A stretch of 18,706 nucleotides of DNA from Acidobacteriaceae bacterium (GCA_003135495.1 PLBX01000245.1:4970-23675), one strand, 5' to 3'. Shown: positions 1-7,190, counted from the stretch's first letter. Program-made: numbers and translations. The notes: generated by a model from the letters alone, not told the origin.

Positions 1-209
1 TTCTCGGCGTATTCTTGCAAGACGTGGCCGGCATCGGTCAGGACTCCATCGCGGGAAGAGCGGTCGAAGAGGGGTTCGCCGATTTCGAGTTCTAGTTTGC
101 GGATGGTTTGGCTGACTGCGGACTGAGTGCGGAAGAGCTTTTCGGCGGCGCGGGAGAAGCGGCGTTCGCGGGCTACGGAGAGGAAGACTTCTAGTTGGGA
201 TAGGTCCAT
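1..209 (-). CDS. LysR-family transcriptional regulator, N-terminal fragment (cut by window edge)
   Basis: The reverse strand reads from an ATG at 209 into a typical LysR winged helix-turn-helix: [20 protein letters not shown], then [20 protein letters not shown], ending in EIGEPLFDR and a short run to the window edge. Only 69 codons are visible. The effector-binding domain lies outside, so the ligand cannot be inferred. The gene is divergent from leuA, and LysR regulators often control the adjacent divergent gene, so control of leuAB is possible but unproven. The family assignment is firm because the helix-turn-helix, with alanines and QSAVSQ in the recognition helix, is diagnostic. The start is the only ATG that gives the canonical DLxQLxxF opening. 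Confidence 0.9.
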   Translation of the reverse strand, partial: MDLSQLEVFLSVARERRFSRAAEKLFRTQSAVSQTIRKLELEIGEPLFDRSSRDGVLTDAGHVLQEYAE

Positions 210-283
210 GGGGGCAGTTGTCCGTTCTCAGTTCTCAGTTTTTCTGGTCAGGCTCTGGATCGTTGGCTGGGTAAACAGGGCTC

Positions 284-325
284 TTACCACAGGGGACACA
301 GAGGTTTCACAGAGGTCACGGGAAA
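284..325 (+). repeat. Dispersed intergenic repeat, TTACCACAGG family, copy 1
   Basis: TTACCACAGGGGACACAGAGG followed by a degenerate second CACAGAGG unit. Related copies start at 7085 and 12774, all in the same orientation and all outside genes. Internally it is a short-period repeat of a CACAGAGG-like word. Confidence 0.75.
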
Positions 326-381
326 GCAGATCGGGATTTCTGTAACAAGAAAACAGATGTCGAGTTGTCTTGGCTAAACGC

Positions 382-432
382 ATTGATTTTGCGCTGCCGT
401 TCCTTGGCCCGATCGTATTGACTTTGCGCTGC
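382..432 (+). promoter_or_regulatory. Pair of 16-base direct repeats upstream of leuA
   Basis: ATTGATTTTGCGCTGC (382-397) recurs as ATTGACTTTGCGCTGC (417-432), with one mismatch and 35 bases start to start. They lie between the divergent LysR gene and leuA. They could be regulator-binding half sites on nearly the same helix face, but no known operator consensus was recognised. Confidence 0.35.
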
Positions 433-571
433 TATCGATTACTACACAACACATAAGCGTATCTAATAGTATCGTAATATCTAATGCTGTTGTAAAGATA
501 ATAACCTTCTCTTTTGGCCCCCTCCGCCGCTACAGTAGAGAGGTAAATCTTCCCACGTGGAGTTTGGAACG

Positions 572-1957
572 ATGGATCGACCGCGGATCACTATATTCGA
601 CACTACGCTTCGAGATGGCGAACAGTCGCCGGGCTGCAGTATGAATGTGCAGGAGAAACTGCGACTGGCCCAGCAACTGGATCGACTTGGCGTGGACGTG
701 ATTGAGGCGGGCTTTCCTATCGCTTCGGATGGCGACTTTGAGGCGGTACAACGGATTGCCGCTTCGGTGCGGCGTCCTATTATTGCGGGGCTGGCTCGCG
801 CTTGCACGGGGGATGTTGATCGCGCCTGGCAGGCATTGCAGGGAGCGGCTCACCCGCGCATCCATATTTTTCTCGCGACCTCCGATATTCATTTGAAGTA
901 CAAGTTGCGGATCACACGCGAGCAATGCCTGGAGCAGGCGCGGAATGCGGTCCGGCATGCGAAGTCTTTGTGTGCGGACGTGGAATTTTCTCCTGAGGAT
1001 GCTACGCGAACCGATGTCGCATTTCTGTGCCAGGTGGTGGAAGCGGTGATTGAGGCGGGTGCTACTACCGTTAATATCCCGGACACGGTTGGCTACACCA
1101 TGCCTGAGGAATACGGGCAACTGATTCGCACGCTGCATGAGAAAGTTGCGGGCATCGACAAAGTTGTGATTTCTAGCCATTGCCATAATGATCTCGGTCT
1201 AGCGGTGGCGAATTCGCTGGCGGGCGTACAGAATGGCGCGCGGCAAGTGGAGTGCACGATCAATGGCATTGGCGAGCGCGCGGGCAATGCCTCGCTGGAA
1301 GAGATTGTGATGGCGATGCGGGTACGGCCCGATCGCTACGGATACGAGACTGCGGTGGCCAGCGAGCACTTGTTTTCTTCGAGCCAGATGTTGGCGGAGA
1401 TCACGCGAGTGCCGGTGCAGCCGAATAAGGCGATTATCGGGCGTAATGCGTTCGCGCATGAAGCTGGAATTCATCAGGACGGGATGCTGAAGAATCCGCT
1501 GACCTATGAAATCATGACGCCGCAATCGGTGGGCGTGCCGGATTCCCGGCTAGTGCTGGGCAAACATTCTGGGCGGCATGCTTTGGCGCTGCGTTGCGAA
1601 CAACTGGGGCATCAGTTTGAGCGCCGCGAACTGGACGAGATCTATCGCCGGTTCGTGGTTCTTGCGGATCGGATCAAGAAAGTTCAGGACAGCCATCTGC
1701 TGGAATTGATTCAAGACGTGACTAGCGGCATGGTGAGCAATCCGGAGACTGCTGGCGGTCACAGCAAGAGATTTCCTCCTGCGACGGCTACGCTGCCGTA
1801 TTCGCGAGTGGCGTCGGCTGCGGCTGGAGGTATCTCTGCGGGTAACTCTGCGGATGGACATCCGGCCCATGTGGCGGGCAGTGCCGGGCAGGCGCAGGTG
1901 ACGATTCCCTTCGCTGAGCATCACGGGGAACAGGAAGATTATCTCTGGGGCGTGTAG
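572..1957 (+). CDS. leuA: 2-isopropylmalate synthase lacking the C-terminal regulatory domain
   Basis: Condenses acetyl-CoA with 2-oxoisovalerate, the first committed step of leucine synthesis. The 461-residue protein starts with the DRE-TIM signature [13 protein letters not shown] (residues 9-21; R14 and metal ligand D15), has the metal-binding HCHND motif (H203, H205), and carries the LeuA-specific [20 protein letters not shown] and GKHSGRHAL linker motifs. After about residue 383, where family members normally continue into a leucine-binding dimerisation domain, there is instead a 78-residue Ala/Gly/Ser-rich tail ending in EQEDYLWGV. No forward frame of 1739-1957 encodes the missing domain. 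A GTG at 557 would add five residues. I prefer the ATG at 572 because the homology begins immediately after it. leuB follows after 111 bases, probably co-transcribed. Family identity is firm. Homocitrate and citramalate synthase are less likely given the LeuA linker motifs. Confidence 0.93.
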   Translation: MDRPRITIFDTTLRDGEQSPGCSMNVQEKLRLAQQLDRLGVDVIEAGFPIASDGDFEAVQRIAASVRRPIIAGLARACTGDVDRAWQALQGAAHPRIHIFLATSDIHLKYKLRITREQCLEQARNAVRHAKSLCADVEFSPEDATRTDVAFLCQVVEAVIEAGATTVNIPDTVGYTMPEEYGQLIRTLHEKVAGIDKVVISSHCHNDLGLAVANSLAGVQNGARQVECTINGIGERAGNASLEEIVMAMRVRPDRYGYETAVASEHLFSSSQMLAEITRVPVQPNKAIIGRNAFAHEAGIHQDGMLKNPLTYEIMTPQSVGVPDSRLVLGKHSGRHALALRCEQLGHQFERRELDEIYRRFVVLADRIKKVQDSHLLELIQDVTSGMVSNPETAGGHSKRFPPATATLPYSRVASAAAGGISAGNSADGHPAHVAGSAGQAQVTIPFAEHHGEQEDYLWGV

Positions 1958-2068
1958 CGAGGGCAGTGCGTGACACCCATGTACTAACGGCCCGATAATT
2001 CCTCAAATCGGGCTACCTCAACCTCGTTTCTTCCTATATCCTTTCGAAAAAGAAGTATCGAGGCTCTT

Positions 2069-3172
2069 ATGCAACTCCGCGTCACCTCCCTCCCCGGCGA
2101 CGGAATTGGTCCTGAAGTCACGTCCCAAGCAATCTGCGTGTTGGAAGAAATAGCAACGGGCTTTGGCCACGATCTCGAACTTGATGAAAAAGAGATTGGC
2201 GGCGCAGCTCTGGAGAAATTCGGCAAACCCTTGCCGGACGCCACAATTCAGGCTTGCATCCGCTCACAGGCGGTGATGCTCGGAGCGGTGGGCAATCCCG
2301 CATTCGATAACAATCCTCGCGAACTTCGGCCGGAGTCGGGTCTGTTACGGTTGCGGCAGGAGCTCGGAGCATTTGCAAATCTGCGTCCGGCTGTTTTTTA
2401 TCCATCGCTGGCTACGAGTTCGCCACTGCGCGATGAAGTAATCAAAGGGACCGACATTCTCATCGTGCGCGAACTGCTGGGCGGATTATATTTTGGCGAG
2501 CCTCGCTCTATTGAGGGGACGTCTGGGCGACGGGAAGCGGTCAATACCATGCGCTATAGCGAGATGGAGATTGAACGTATTGCCCGGATTGCTTTTCAAC
2601 TGGCTCAGAAGCGGCGCAAAAAACTTCTCTCCGTCGATAAGGCGAATGTGCTGGAGTGCTCGCGTTTGTGGCGTGAAGTCGTGACTCGCGTTGGGCGGGA
2701 CTTTTCCGACGTTCAACTTTCGCACATGTATGTGGACTCGGCGGCCATGACGCTCGTCCTGCGGCCTACGCAATTCGATGTTGTGCTCACGGAGAACATG
2801 TTTGGGGATATTTTGTCGGACCAGGCGGGCGGAGTTGTGGGAGCGCTTGGCTTGCTTGCCTCCGCCAGCATTGGCGGTCCGGTCGGCCTTTATGAACCGG
2901 TACATGGATCGGCACCGGATATTGCAGGCCAGAACATTGCGAATCCGCTGGGAGCGATTCTTTCGGTGGCGCTAATGTTGCGGCATACCTTTCACTTGCA
3001 CAAAGAAGCTGAGTGTGTAGAAGCTGGCGTCATCTCGACTTTAATGGGGGGGTTCCGCACGCGTGACATAGCGGGGCCGGAAGAGCGGGCCGTCAGCACG
3101 GTGGAGATGGGAGCGCAGATCGCGGAGTTTGTACGCATGGCGGCGGGAACATACGATCGGGAAGCGTCTTAG
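2069..3172 (+). CDS. leuB: 3-isopropylmalate dehydrogenase
   Basis: NAD-dependent oxidative decarboxylation of 3-isopropylmalate in leucine synthesis. The 367-residue length is normal. Visible catalytic features are RELLGGLYFGEPR with Y141, K191 in SVDKANVL, and the metal-binding aspartate set D223, D247 and D251 (YVDSAAM, GDILSDQAGG). The signature EPVHGSAPDIAGQNIANPLG lies in the C-terminal third and, with the GGLYFGEP loop, separates IPMDH from isocitrate and tartrate dehydrogenases. The ATG at 2069 has GAGG (2060-2063) five bases upstream. The gene sits 111 bases after leuA on the same strand, consistent with a leuAB unit. leuC and leuD are not in the window. The downstream gap to the convergent glycosyltransferase is only 60 bases and holds a hairpin repeat. 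Confidence 0.96.
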   Translation: MQLRVTSLPGDGIGPEVTSQAICVLEEIATGFGHDLELDEKEIGGAALEKFGKPLPDATIQACIRSQAVMLGAVGNPAFDNNPRELRPESGLLRLRQELGAFANLRPAVFYPSLATSSPLRDEVIKGTDILIVRELLGGLYFGEPRSIEGTSGRREAVNTMRYSEMEIERIARIAFQLAQKRRKKLLSVDKANVLECSRLWREVVTRVGRDFSDVQLSHMYVDSAAMTLVLRPTQFDVVLTENMFGDILSDQAGGVVGALGLLASASIGGPVGLYEPVHGSAPDIAGQNIANPLGAILSVALMLRHTFHLHKEAECVEAGVISTLMGGFRTRDIAGPEERAVSTVEMGAQIAEFVRMAAGTYDREAS

Positions 3173-3200
3173 CGACTGGCTCTTTTCGAGTTTGGCGGTG

Positions 3201-3220
3201 GACGGGCGGGGACGCCCGTC
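3201..3220 (+). repeat. Hairpin repeat between convergent genes (GACGGGCG stem, copy 1)
   Basis: Perfect 8-bp stem GACGGGCG / CGCCCGTC closed by a GGGA loop, followed by GCTCC. It sits between the stops of leuB (3172) and the convergent glycosyltransferase (3233). A near-identical copy lies at 6035-6054. There is no adjacent T-run, so it is not a classic intrinsic terminator, though it may help end transcription from both sides. Confidence 0.8.
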
Positions 3221-3232
3221 GCTCCAACTGAG

Positions 3233-3982
3233 TTAGAGTTTTTCTTGGGCGGCGATAGGGGCCGCGTTGTAGGCTCCGGTTATTGAGTACCAGCGGATGC
3301 GGAGGACTTCTCCGAACATGCGGATGCCGTCGCGGACTGGATTCAAGCGCGTCCCTTGGCTGTGCGCCCAGACTACGGGAACCTCGTCGATACGGAATCC
3401 AGCGCGGCGAGCCAGGAATAGAATCTCGGGATCGAATCCCCAGCGCTCAATTTTTTGCAGCGGGAAGATACGTTGCACGGCATCGCGACGGAAGGCTTTG
3501 AATCCGCATTGGGTATCGACGAAACGCATGTCGAGCACAACCCGCAGAACAAAATTGAAGATTCGTCCAAAGGCTTGGCGGTATAAGGGCTGACGCTCGG
3601 TCTGGAGCTCGGACTTGAGCCAACGCGATCCGATGGCCACATCCGCGCCTTGATTGATCGCGGCCAGGAGTTTCTGCGCTTCTTCGATGGGAGAAGAAAG
3701 ATCGGCGTCGGTGAAGAGGCAAACGTCGCCGCGCGCGTGCAGCATGCCGTTGCGCACGCTGAAGCCCTTGCCACGATTGCCGGGATTTTCGACCAGCAAA
3801 ATTTGAGGATGGACCTTGCCGTATTCGCGCACGACCTGCGCCGTATCGTCGGTCGAGCCATCGTTCACGACGAGAATCTCGACATCCCATTTTTGTTCCT
3901 GGGTGTAGCGCAGCAGGGCATCGAGCGTGGGCCGAAGCCGGTTGCTCTCGTTGTAGGCGGGAATAACGATACTGTAGGTCAA
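3233..3982 (-). CDS. GT2 glycosyltransferase, polyprenyl/dolichyl-phosphate glucosyl- or mannosyltransferase type
   Basis: A 249-residue GT-A fold enzyme predicted to move a sugar from a nucleotide donor to a polyprenyl phosphate on the inner membrane face. Seen in order: SIVIPAYNESNRL (4-16), VVNDGSTDDT (38-47), FTDADLSSP with the metal-binding DAD at 92-94, GSRWL, FVDTQCGFKAFRRDA, and ERWGFDPEILFLARR. The GFK-F and RWGFD motifs match the Alg5/DPM1-like branch. I see no C-terminal transmembrane domain, only amphipathic sequence. The start is a TTG at 3982 with GAGGA 4 bases upstream and a stop codon just beyond, and it yields the canonical YSIVIPAYNE opening. It follows the HD-GYP regulator after 41 bases on the same strand, so an operon is likely. 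The exact sugar is unknown. Confidence 0.9.
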   Translation of the reverse strand: MTYSIVIPAYNESNRLRPTLDALLRYTQEQKWDVEILVVNDGSTDDTAQVVREYGKVHPQILLVENPGNRGKGFSVRNGMLHARGDVCLFTDADLSSPIEEAQKLLAAINQGADVAIGSRWLKSELQTERQPLYRQAFGRIFNFVLRVVLDMRFVDTQCGFKAFRRDAVQRIFPLQKIERWGFDPEILFLARRAGFRIDEVPVVWAHSQGTRLNPVRDGIRMFGEVLRIRWYSITGAYNAAPIAAQEKL

Positions 3983-3986
3983 ACAA

Positions 3987-3991
3987 TCCTC
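3987..3991 (-). promoter_or_regulatory. Shine-Dalgarno supporting a TTG start
   Basis: GAGGA on the minus strand, four bases before the TTG at 3982. An in-frame TAA at 3995-3997 rules out any longer start, and there is no ATG before the conserved SIVIPAYNE motif. Confidence 0.6.
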
Positions 3992-4023
3992 CGAATTATG
4001 GGACTTATTATGGAACTTGGAAA

Positions 4024-5070
4024 TTATGCCGCTTGGCGGCGCTTGTCGAGCAAACCCAGAAATTCTGAAACCAGTTCTCCGTCCCAGAGGCCAATTTCGG
4101 CCTCGTGACGCATGGTAATTGCGGCCTCTCCGTGGCCGAACGCCGGCTTGTAAGGACGCGCCGTGCGTAATGCGTCGTAAATATCTACAACCTGCAAAAT
4201 CCGGGGAAGGAGTGGAATCTCTTTGCCGCGCAGGCCATCCGGGTAGCCGGAGCCATCAAAATGCTCGTGATGATGCCGGATGATGGGAAGGACCAGCCGC
4301 AACGACTTTAACGGTCTACAAATGGCCTCGCCGGTGATGGGATGCTGCTTCATAATCGCCCACTCTGCCGGGGTCAGATCGCTTCCCTTCTTCAAGATTT
4401 CGTCGGGCACGGAAATCTTGCCCAAGTCGTGCAAAAAACCGCCCCGCCTTAATGCAACAAGCGATTCTTCGTCCAAACCTAAGAACCTGCCGAGATCGCT
4501 TGCGTTCCGCGCCAGGCGCTCACAATGGCCCTCGGTGTAAGGGTCGCGCGCTTCCACGCTTAGACCCAAGGTACAGAGAACGGAATCTACGGTCTCAAGT
4601 TCGTCGGTAAATTCCTTCAGCTTGAGCAGTGAACTGACACGGGCGAACAATTCCTCGGAGCTGATGGGCTTGGTCAGGAAATCATCGGCGCCGGCTTCAA
4701 TCCCTTTTAACCGGTCTTCGCGAGCACTAAGGCCGGTGATCATAACGATTGGAATAAGCCGTGTCTTCGAATCTCCTTTAAGTTCCCGGCAAACTTCATA
4801 ACCGCTCTTGCCGGGCATGACTACGTCGAGCAAAATCAGGTCCGGAGCCTGCCGACGGATTTCCGCCTCCGCCGCAGCGGCGCTCTGGACGGCAACTGCT
4901 TCATAACCGCGGGTTGCCAGCAAATCGCGAAGCAACGCGGCATTCACCAGATTGTCGTCAACCACCAGAATCGACTGCCTCCGACGACCGGCGAGCAGAT
5001 CAGCCACACCGGAATAAGAGTTCGATTGGGGAGAAAGGGTTGTCCGGCGCTTGTTTTGGGGGAAGTTCAT
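4024..5070 (-). CDS. Response regulator with HD-GYP domain (probable c-di-GMP phosphodiesterase)
   Basis: Two-domain RpfG-like protein. Residue numbers here count from the upstream ATG at 5076. Residues about 34-155 form a receiver domain with acidic pair D40/D41, phospho-acceptor D84 (LILLDVVMP), T114 and K136 (FLTKP). Residues about 160-345 form an HD-GYP domain with the HDLGK dyad (H216, D217), H245 and the signature HHEHFDGSGYP (269-279), so all metal and GYP residues are intact. It is expected to hydrolyse cyclic di-GMP under control of an unknown sensor kinase. Two ATGs are available: the one at 5070 lies 7 bases after a GGAG, while the one at 5076 lies only one base after it, so I use 5070. 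The glycosyltransferase follows after 41 bases. No kinase gene is next to it. Confidence 0.94.
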   Translation of the reverse strand: MNFPQNKRRTTLSPQSNSYSGVADLLAGRRRQSILVVDDNLVNAALLRDLLATRGYEAVAVQSAAAAEAEIRRQAPDLILLDVVMPGKSGYEVCRELKGDSKTRLIPIVMITGLSAREDRLKGIEAGADDFLTKPISSEELFARVSSLLKLKEFTDELETVDSVLCTLGLSVEARDPYTEGHCERLARNASDLGRFLGLDEESLVALRRGGFLHDLGKISVPDEILKKGSDLTPAEWAIMKQHPITGEAICRPLKSLRLVLPIIRHHHEHFDGSGYPDGLRGKEIPLLPRILQVVDIYDALRTARPYKPAFGHGEAAITMRHEAEIGLWDGELVSEFLGLLDKRRQAA

Positions 5071-5077
5071 CAACATG

Positions 5078-5081
5078 CTCC
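5078..5081 (-). promoter_or_regulatory. Shine-Dalgarno deciding the HD-GYP start
   Basis: Minus-strand GGAG lies 7 bases before the ATG at 5070 and one base before the ATG at 5076. The spacing favours the inner start. Confidence 0.5.
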
Positions 5082-5205
5082 ATTGCCGGGGATGGTATCA
5101 ATTTGGCGCGAAATTGCAAGCTGAATGCCACTCATTAGTTTTAAGTCTTCCACAGGATGGGGGATTGCGCTATAGGGTCGATTTCTGGGGCCCTACCATG
5201 CCCCT

Positions 5206-5229
5206 TATAACCGAACATTTTCAATGTTC
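5206..5229 (+). promoter_or_regulatory. Perfect palindrome next to a TATAAC box, upstream of the secreted-protein gene
   Basis: GAACATT-TTC-AATGTTC (5213-5229) is a perfect 7-bp inverted repeat with a 3-base centre. It begins one base after TATAAC (5206-5211), a possible -10 box for the gene at 5274. An operator overlapping the transcription start is a reasonable reading. The half site resembles the Gram-positive LexA GAAC/GTTC box, but the spacing is wrong (9 rather than 4 bases between GAAC and GTTC). The -35 region is weak. Confidence 0.45.
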
Positions 5230-5273
5230 ACAAGTCCTTGCGAGCGGCTAAGCGGGCATGCCAGTCTCGACGC

Positions 5274-5984
5274 ATGCTGTGGAAGATTTTGGTTGCACGT
5301 CATTTGACCGCTCTTTTGAAGTGCGCGCTGATCTTTGCCATCATGTGGGCGGGGAGGGCGGAGGGCAACGCGGCTTCCAAACCTCACGTCATCTCTTTTG
5401 GGAAATGGACGTCTACGAAATGGCCGAATGCTACGGGACAGAAATTGCTCGATATAAAGGTGCGCGCTCTATTTGTAGACGCCCGGTTGAAGGAGTACAC
5501 GACGGGGATTCCGCACGAGTTGACTGATCGTCTGTTTGTAGTGAGGCGGGCGTTTCGGGTCAACGATGCGCTTCCGGGAGAAAGCGCCGCAGCGAGCGCT
5601 CCGAAGTGGGAGTGGCAGCGGGGAGGTTGGCTGCTGGTTGATCGGCTTACCGGACGCGTGACGCAACTCAACTTGCCGGAGTTTGATCCTTTTTATTCGA
5701 CGGCGAGTTGGTATCGCGATTACGTGGCTTATTGCGGCGTGTCGGAGGATGGCAAGAAACTGTACGTGATGGTAGCTCAGGTTGGACGGCGAAAGGCGAT
5801 CTTGAAGAAAGAGGATGGCGAACCGATTGGGGCGGAGGAACCCGATTCGGAGTGTCCGGCGCCGGCTTGGGAGCGGACTCCGATGCGGGTTACATTTCAG
5901 CCTAATGATAAGGAGAAGCTTGTGTTCTCGATTCGGAGCCGAGTGGTGGATGTGGTGAATGATGCGGAGGAGGCGGAAGAGTAG
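5274..5984 (+). CDS. Hypothetical protein with likely signal peptide
   Basis: I do not recognise this 236-residue protein. The N-terminus has a basic stretch (MLWKILVARHL) and then a hydrophobic segment (TALLKCALIFAIMWAG), followed by AEGNAAS, which fits Sec export with cleavage near residues 33-35. The mature part is mixed alpha/beta in character, rich in Trp/Lys/Arg, with phrases such as GGWLLVDRLTGRVTQLNLPEF and YCGVSEDGKKLYVMVAQVGR that resemble single beta-propeller or WD-like strands. One late cysteine lies in DSECPAPAW, and the C-terminus is acidic (NDAEEAEE). There is no clear Shine-Dalgarno. A TTG at 5238 would add 12 residues, but the ATG at 5274 gives a better signal peptide. It is flanked by the divergent HD-GYP gene and the convergent transporter. 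It could be a phylum-restricted envelope protein. Confidence 0.75.
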   Translation: MLWKILVARHLTALLKCALIFAIMWAGRAEGNAASKPHVISFGKWTSTKWPNATGQKLLDIKVRALFVDARLKEYTTGIPHELTDRLFVVRRAFRVNDALPGESAAASAPKWEWQRGGWLLVDRLTGRVTQLNLPEFDPFYSTASWYRDYVAYCGVSEDGKKLYVMVAQVGRRKAILKKEDGEPIGAEEPDSECPAPAWERTPMRVTFQPNDKEKLVFSIRSRVVDVVNDAEEAEE

Positions 5985-6020
5985 GGTTCTGCAACTGAAT
6001 CGGCTATTTGCATGATGATC

Positions 6021-6989
6021 CTAGAGTTGTGGTGGACGGGCGAGGACGCCCGTCGCTCCATTGGGTTTGCTCTCGGTGCGAGTCGAAACTTTGGCGCTGG
6101 TTACCAACGCTACTGAGGCCACGATAATTGCGCTTCCCATTAGGATGTAGCGGTCGATGCGCTCGTGGAGGACTAGCCATCCTAAGAACATGGCTACTAC
6201 GGGATTGACGTAGGCGTAGGTGGAAACTTTTGAGGTGGGAACGTGCTGCAGGAGCCAGATGTAGGCGGTATAGCCGATCCAGGAGCCGCAGACTACGAGG
6301 TAGAGAATTGCGCTTACGCCGCGAAAAGTCCAAACGATGGTGGCGTGGCGCTCGAAGAGTAGAGCGAAGATTAAATTCGACAAACCAGCGAAAAGTACTT
6401 GCCATGCGGTGGCGCTGAAGGGATCGACGGCGGCGGTCTGCCATTTTTTTGAGAGGACCGAACCGAAGGCCCAACTGAAGGATCCGAGTTGCAAGGCGAG
6501 CGCCCACGCGAGTTGGTGATGGCCCACCGCGTTGGGATGAAGCAGGTCGGGCCAGATGAGTACGACTACTCCGGCGATGCCGATTGCGAGGCCGACTTTG
6601 CCGCGGCGCGAGATGTGATGATCGCCCAGGAGAAGGCTATCCAGCACCAGAAACCAGAGTGGGGTGACGGCGATTAGAAGAGCGGCGAGGCCGGTGGGGA
6701 CGATTTGCTCGGCGTAGGAGAGGGTGAGATTGCCTCCCATGAGAAGCAGAATGCCGACTGCCGCCAGGCGGGCGAGTTGAAGCGCGGAGAAGCGGATACG
6801 GCGTCCAGTAAGGGCGCAGTAGGCGAGCATGGAAATTCCCGCGATTAGAAAGCGCGCGGCGCAGACTACGGCTGGAGGAATTTGTTCTACTGCGATGCCG
6901 ATGCCGAGGTAGGTCGAGCCCCAGAAGACATAGACCAGGCCGAAGGCGAGCAATATTTTAAAACGACTTGCTGTGGCGGTTGCGCTCAT
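6021..6989 (-). CDS. EamA/DMT-family inner-membrane transporter (YedA-like)
   Basis: The 322-residue protein has about ten hydrophobic helices in two EamA halves (roughly residues 10-145 and 160-302). Family marks seen are FWGSTYLGIGIAVEQIPP, ARFLIAG, the LxxTPLWF segment at the end of the first half, and VNPVVAMFLGWLVLHERI in the second. Family members export amino acids or other small metabolites, and the substrate cannot be told from sequence. The last residues after about 310 (PNGATGVLARPPQL) are encoded by a hairpin repeat that is otherwise intergenic, so the native C-terminus was probably altered by the repeat. The ATG at 6989 has no strong Shine-Dalgarno. It is convergent with the gene ending at 5984 and 337 bases from the haem cluster. 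Confidence 0.9.
   Translation of the reverse strand: MSATATASRFKILLAFGLVYVFWGSTYLGIGIAVEQIPPAVVCAARFLIAGISMLAYCALTGRRIRFSALQLARLAAVGILLLMGGNLTLSYAEQIVPTGLAALLIAVTPLWFLVLDSLLLGDHHISRRGKVGLAIGIAGVVVLIWPDLLHPNAVGHHQLAWALALQLGSFSWAFGSVLSKKWQTAAVDPFSATAWQVLFAGLSNLIFALLFERHATIVWTFRGVSAILYLVVCGSWIGYTAYIWLLQHVPTSKVSTYAYVNPVVAMFLGWLVLHERIDRYILMGSAIIVASVALVTSAKVSTRTESKPNGATGVLARPPQL
6035..6054 (+). repeat. Hairpin repeat inside the 3' end of the transporter gene (GACGGGCG stem, copy 2)
   Basis: Perfect 8-bp stem GACGGGCG / CGCCCGTC with loop AGGA, differing from the copy at 3201 by one loop base. The flanks GGTG- and -GCTCCA are also shared. Here it is translated on the minus strand as the transporter C-terminus. 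Confidence 0.8.
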
Positions 6990-7084
6990 TGAGGGAGCGT
7001 TCAGGATAGCAGAGAGCGAATGGAGCTTTTAGTGTAGGCGGGGCTTACGTTGGTTACGATTTGATGCTGGCAAATTCAACATCT

Positions 7085-7128
7085 TTACCACAGGGGACGC
7101 AGAGGGGCACGGAGAGATGCCACAGGGA
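7085..7128 (+). repeat. Dispersed intergenic repeat, TTACCACAGG family, copy 2
   Basis: TTACCACAGGGGACGCAGAGG followed by GGCACGGAGAGATGCCACAGGG. The first 21 bases match copy 1 with one difference. Confidence 0.75.
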
Positions 7129-7172
7129 AGGCGGATTTACAAAAGCTGATTTGAAATTTGTTGCGGCTGCTG

Positions 7173-7190
7173 GACGGGGCTAGCCCGGTC
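7173..7190 (+). repeat. Imperfect GACGGGGC hairpin (second hairpin family, copy 1)
   Basis: GACGGGGC-TA-GCCCGGTC followed by TCTATGGGA, with one stem mismatch. It resembles the perfect hairpin at 15271-15292, which is likewise followed by TCTACAGGA. Confidence 0.6.

Larger units (their letters stand above)
210..571. other. Intergenic region between LysR fragment and leuA (362 bases)
   Basis: This divergent spacer holds a 7-base tandem (GTTCTCA twice, 224-237), a TTACCACAGG-type dispersed repeat (284-325), two near-identical 16-mers 35 bases apart (382-397 and 417-432), and an AT-rich stretch (about 439-505) containing TATCTAAT twice (460-467 and 478-485). Both promoters should lie here, but I could not fix a convincing -35/-10 pair. 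The open frame at 127-345 on the plus strand overlaps the LysR gene and the repeat and is not credible. Confidence 0.7.

Noticed and set aside
127..345. 72-codon plus-strand frame as a possible leuA leader peptide
   Set aside because: It overlaps the LysR gene antisense, runs through a dispersed repeat, has no run of leucine codons and ends more than 200 bases before leuA.
530..1186. 218-codon minus-strand frame over leuA
   Set aside because: Antisense of the conserved LeuA barrel. No motif and no ribosome-binding site were seen.
1739..1957. Frameshift as the reason for the missing LeuA regulatory domain
   Set aside because: Translating the other two forward frames gives Arg-rich or Cys/Gly-rich peptides that stop early and lack regulatory-domain motifs, and there is no room before leuB.
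3447..3986. 179-codon minus-strand frame in the GT2 gene
   Set aside because: Same strand but a different frame from the motif-bearing glycosyltransferase. The product is a basic shadow peptide.
5213..5229. LexA/DinR box
   Set aside because: The half sites look similar, but GAAC and GTTC are nine bases apart instead of four, and no SOS gene is adjacent.
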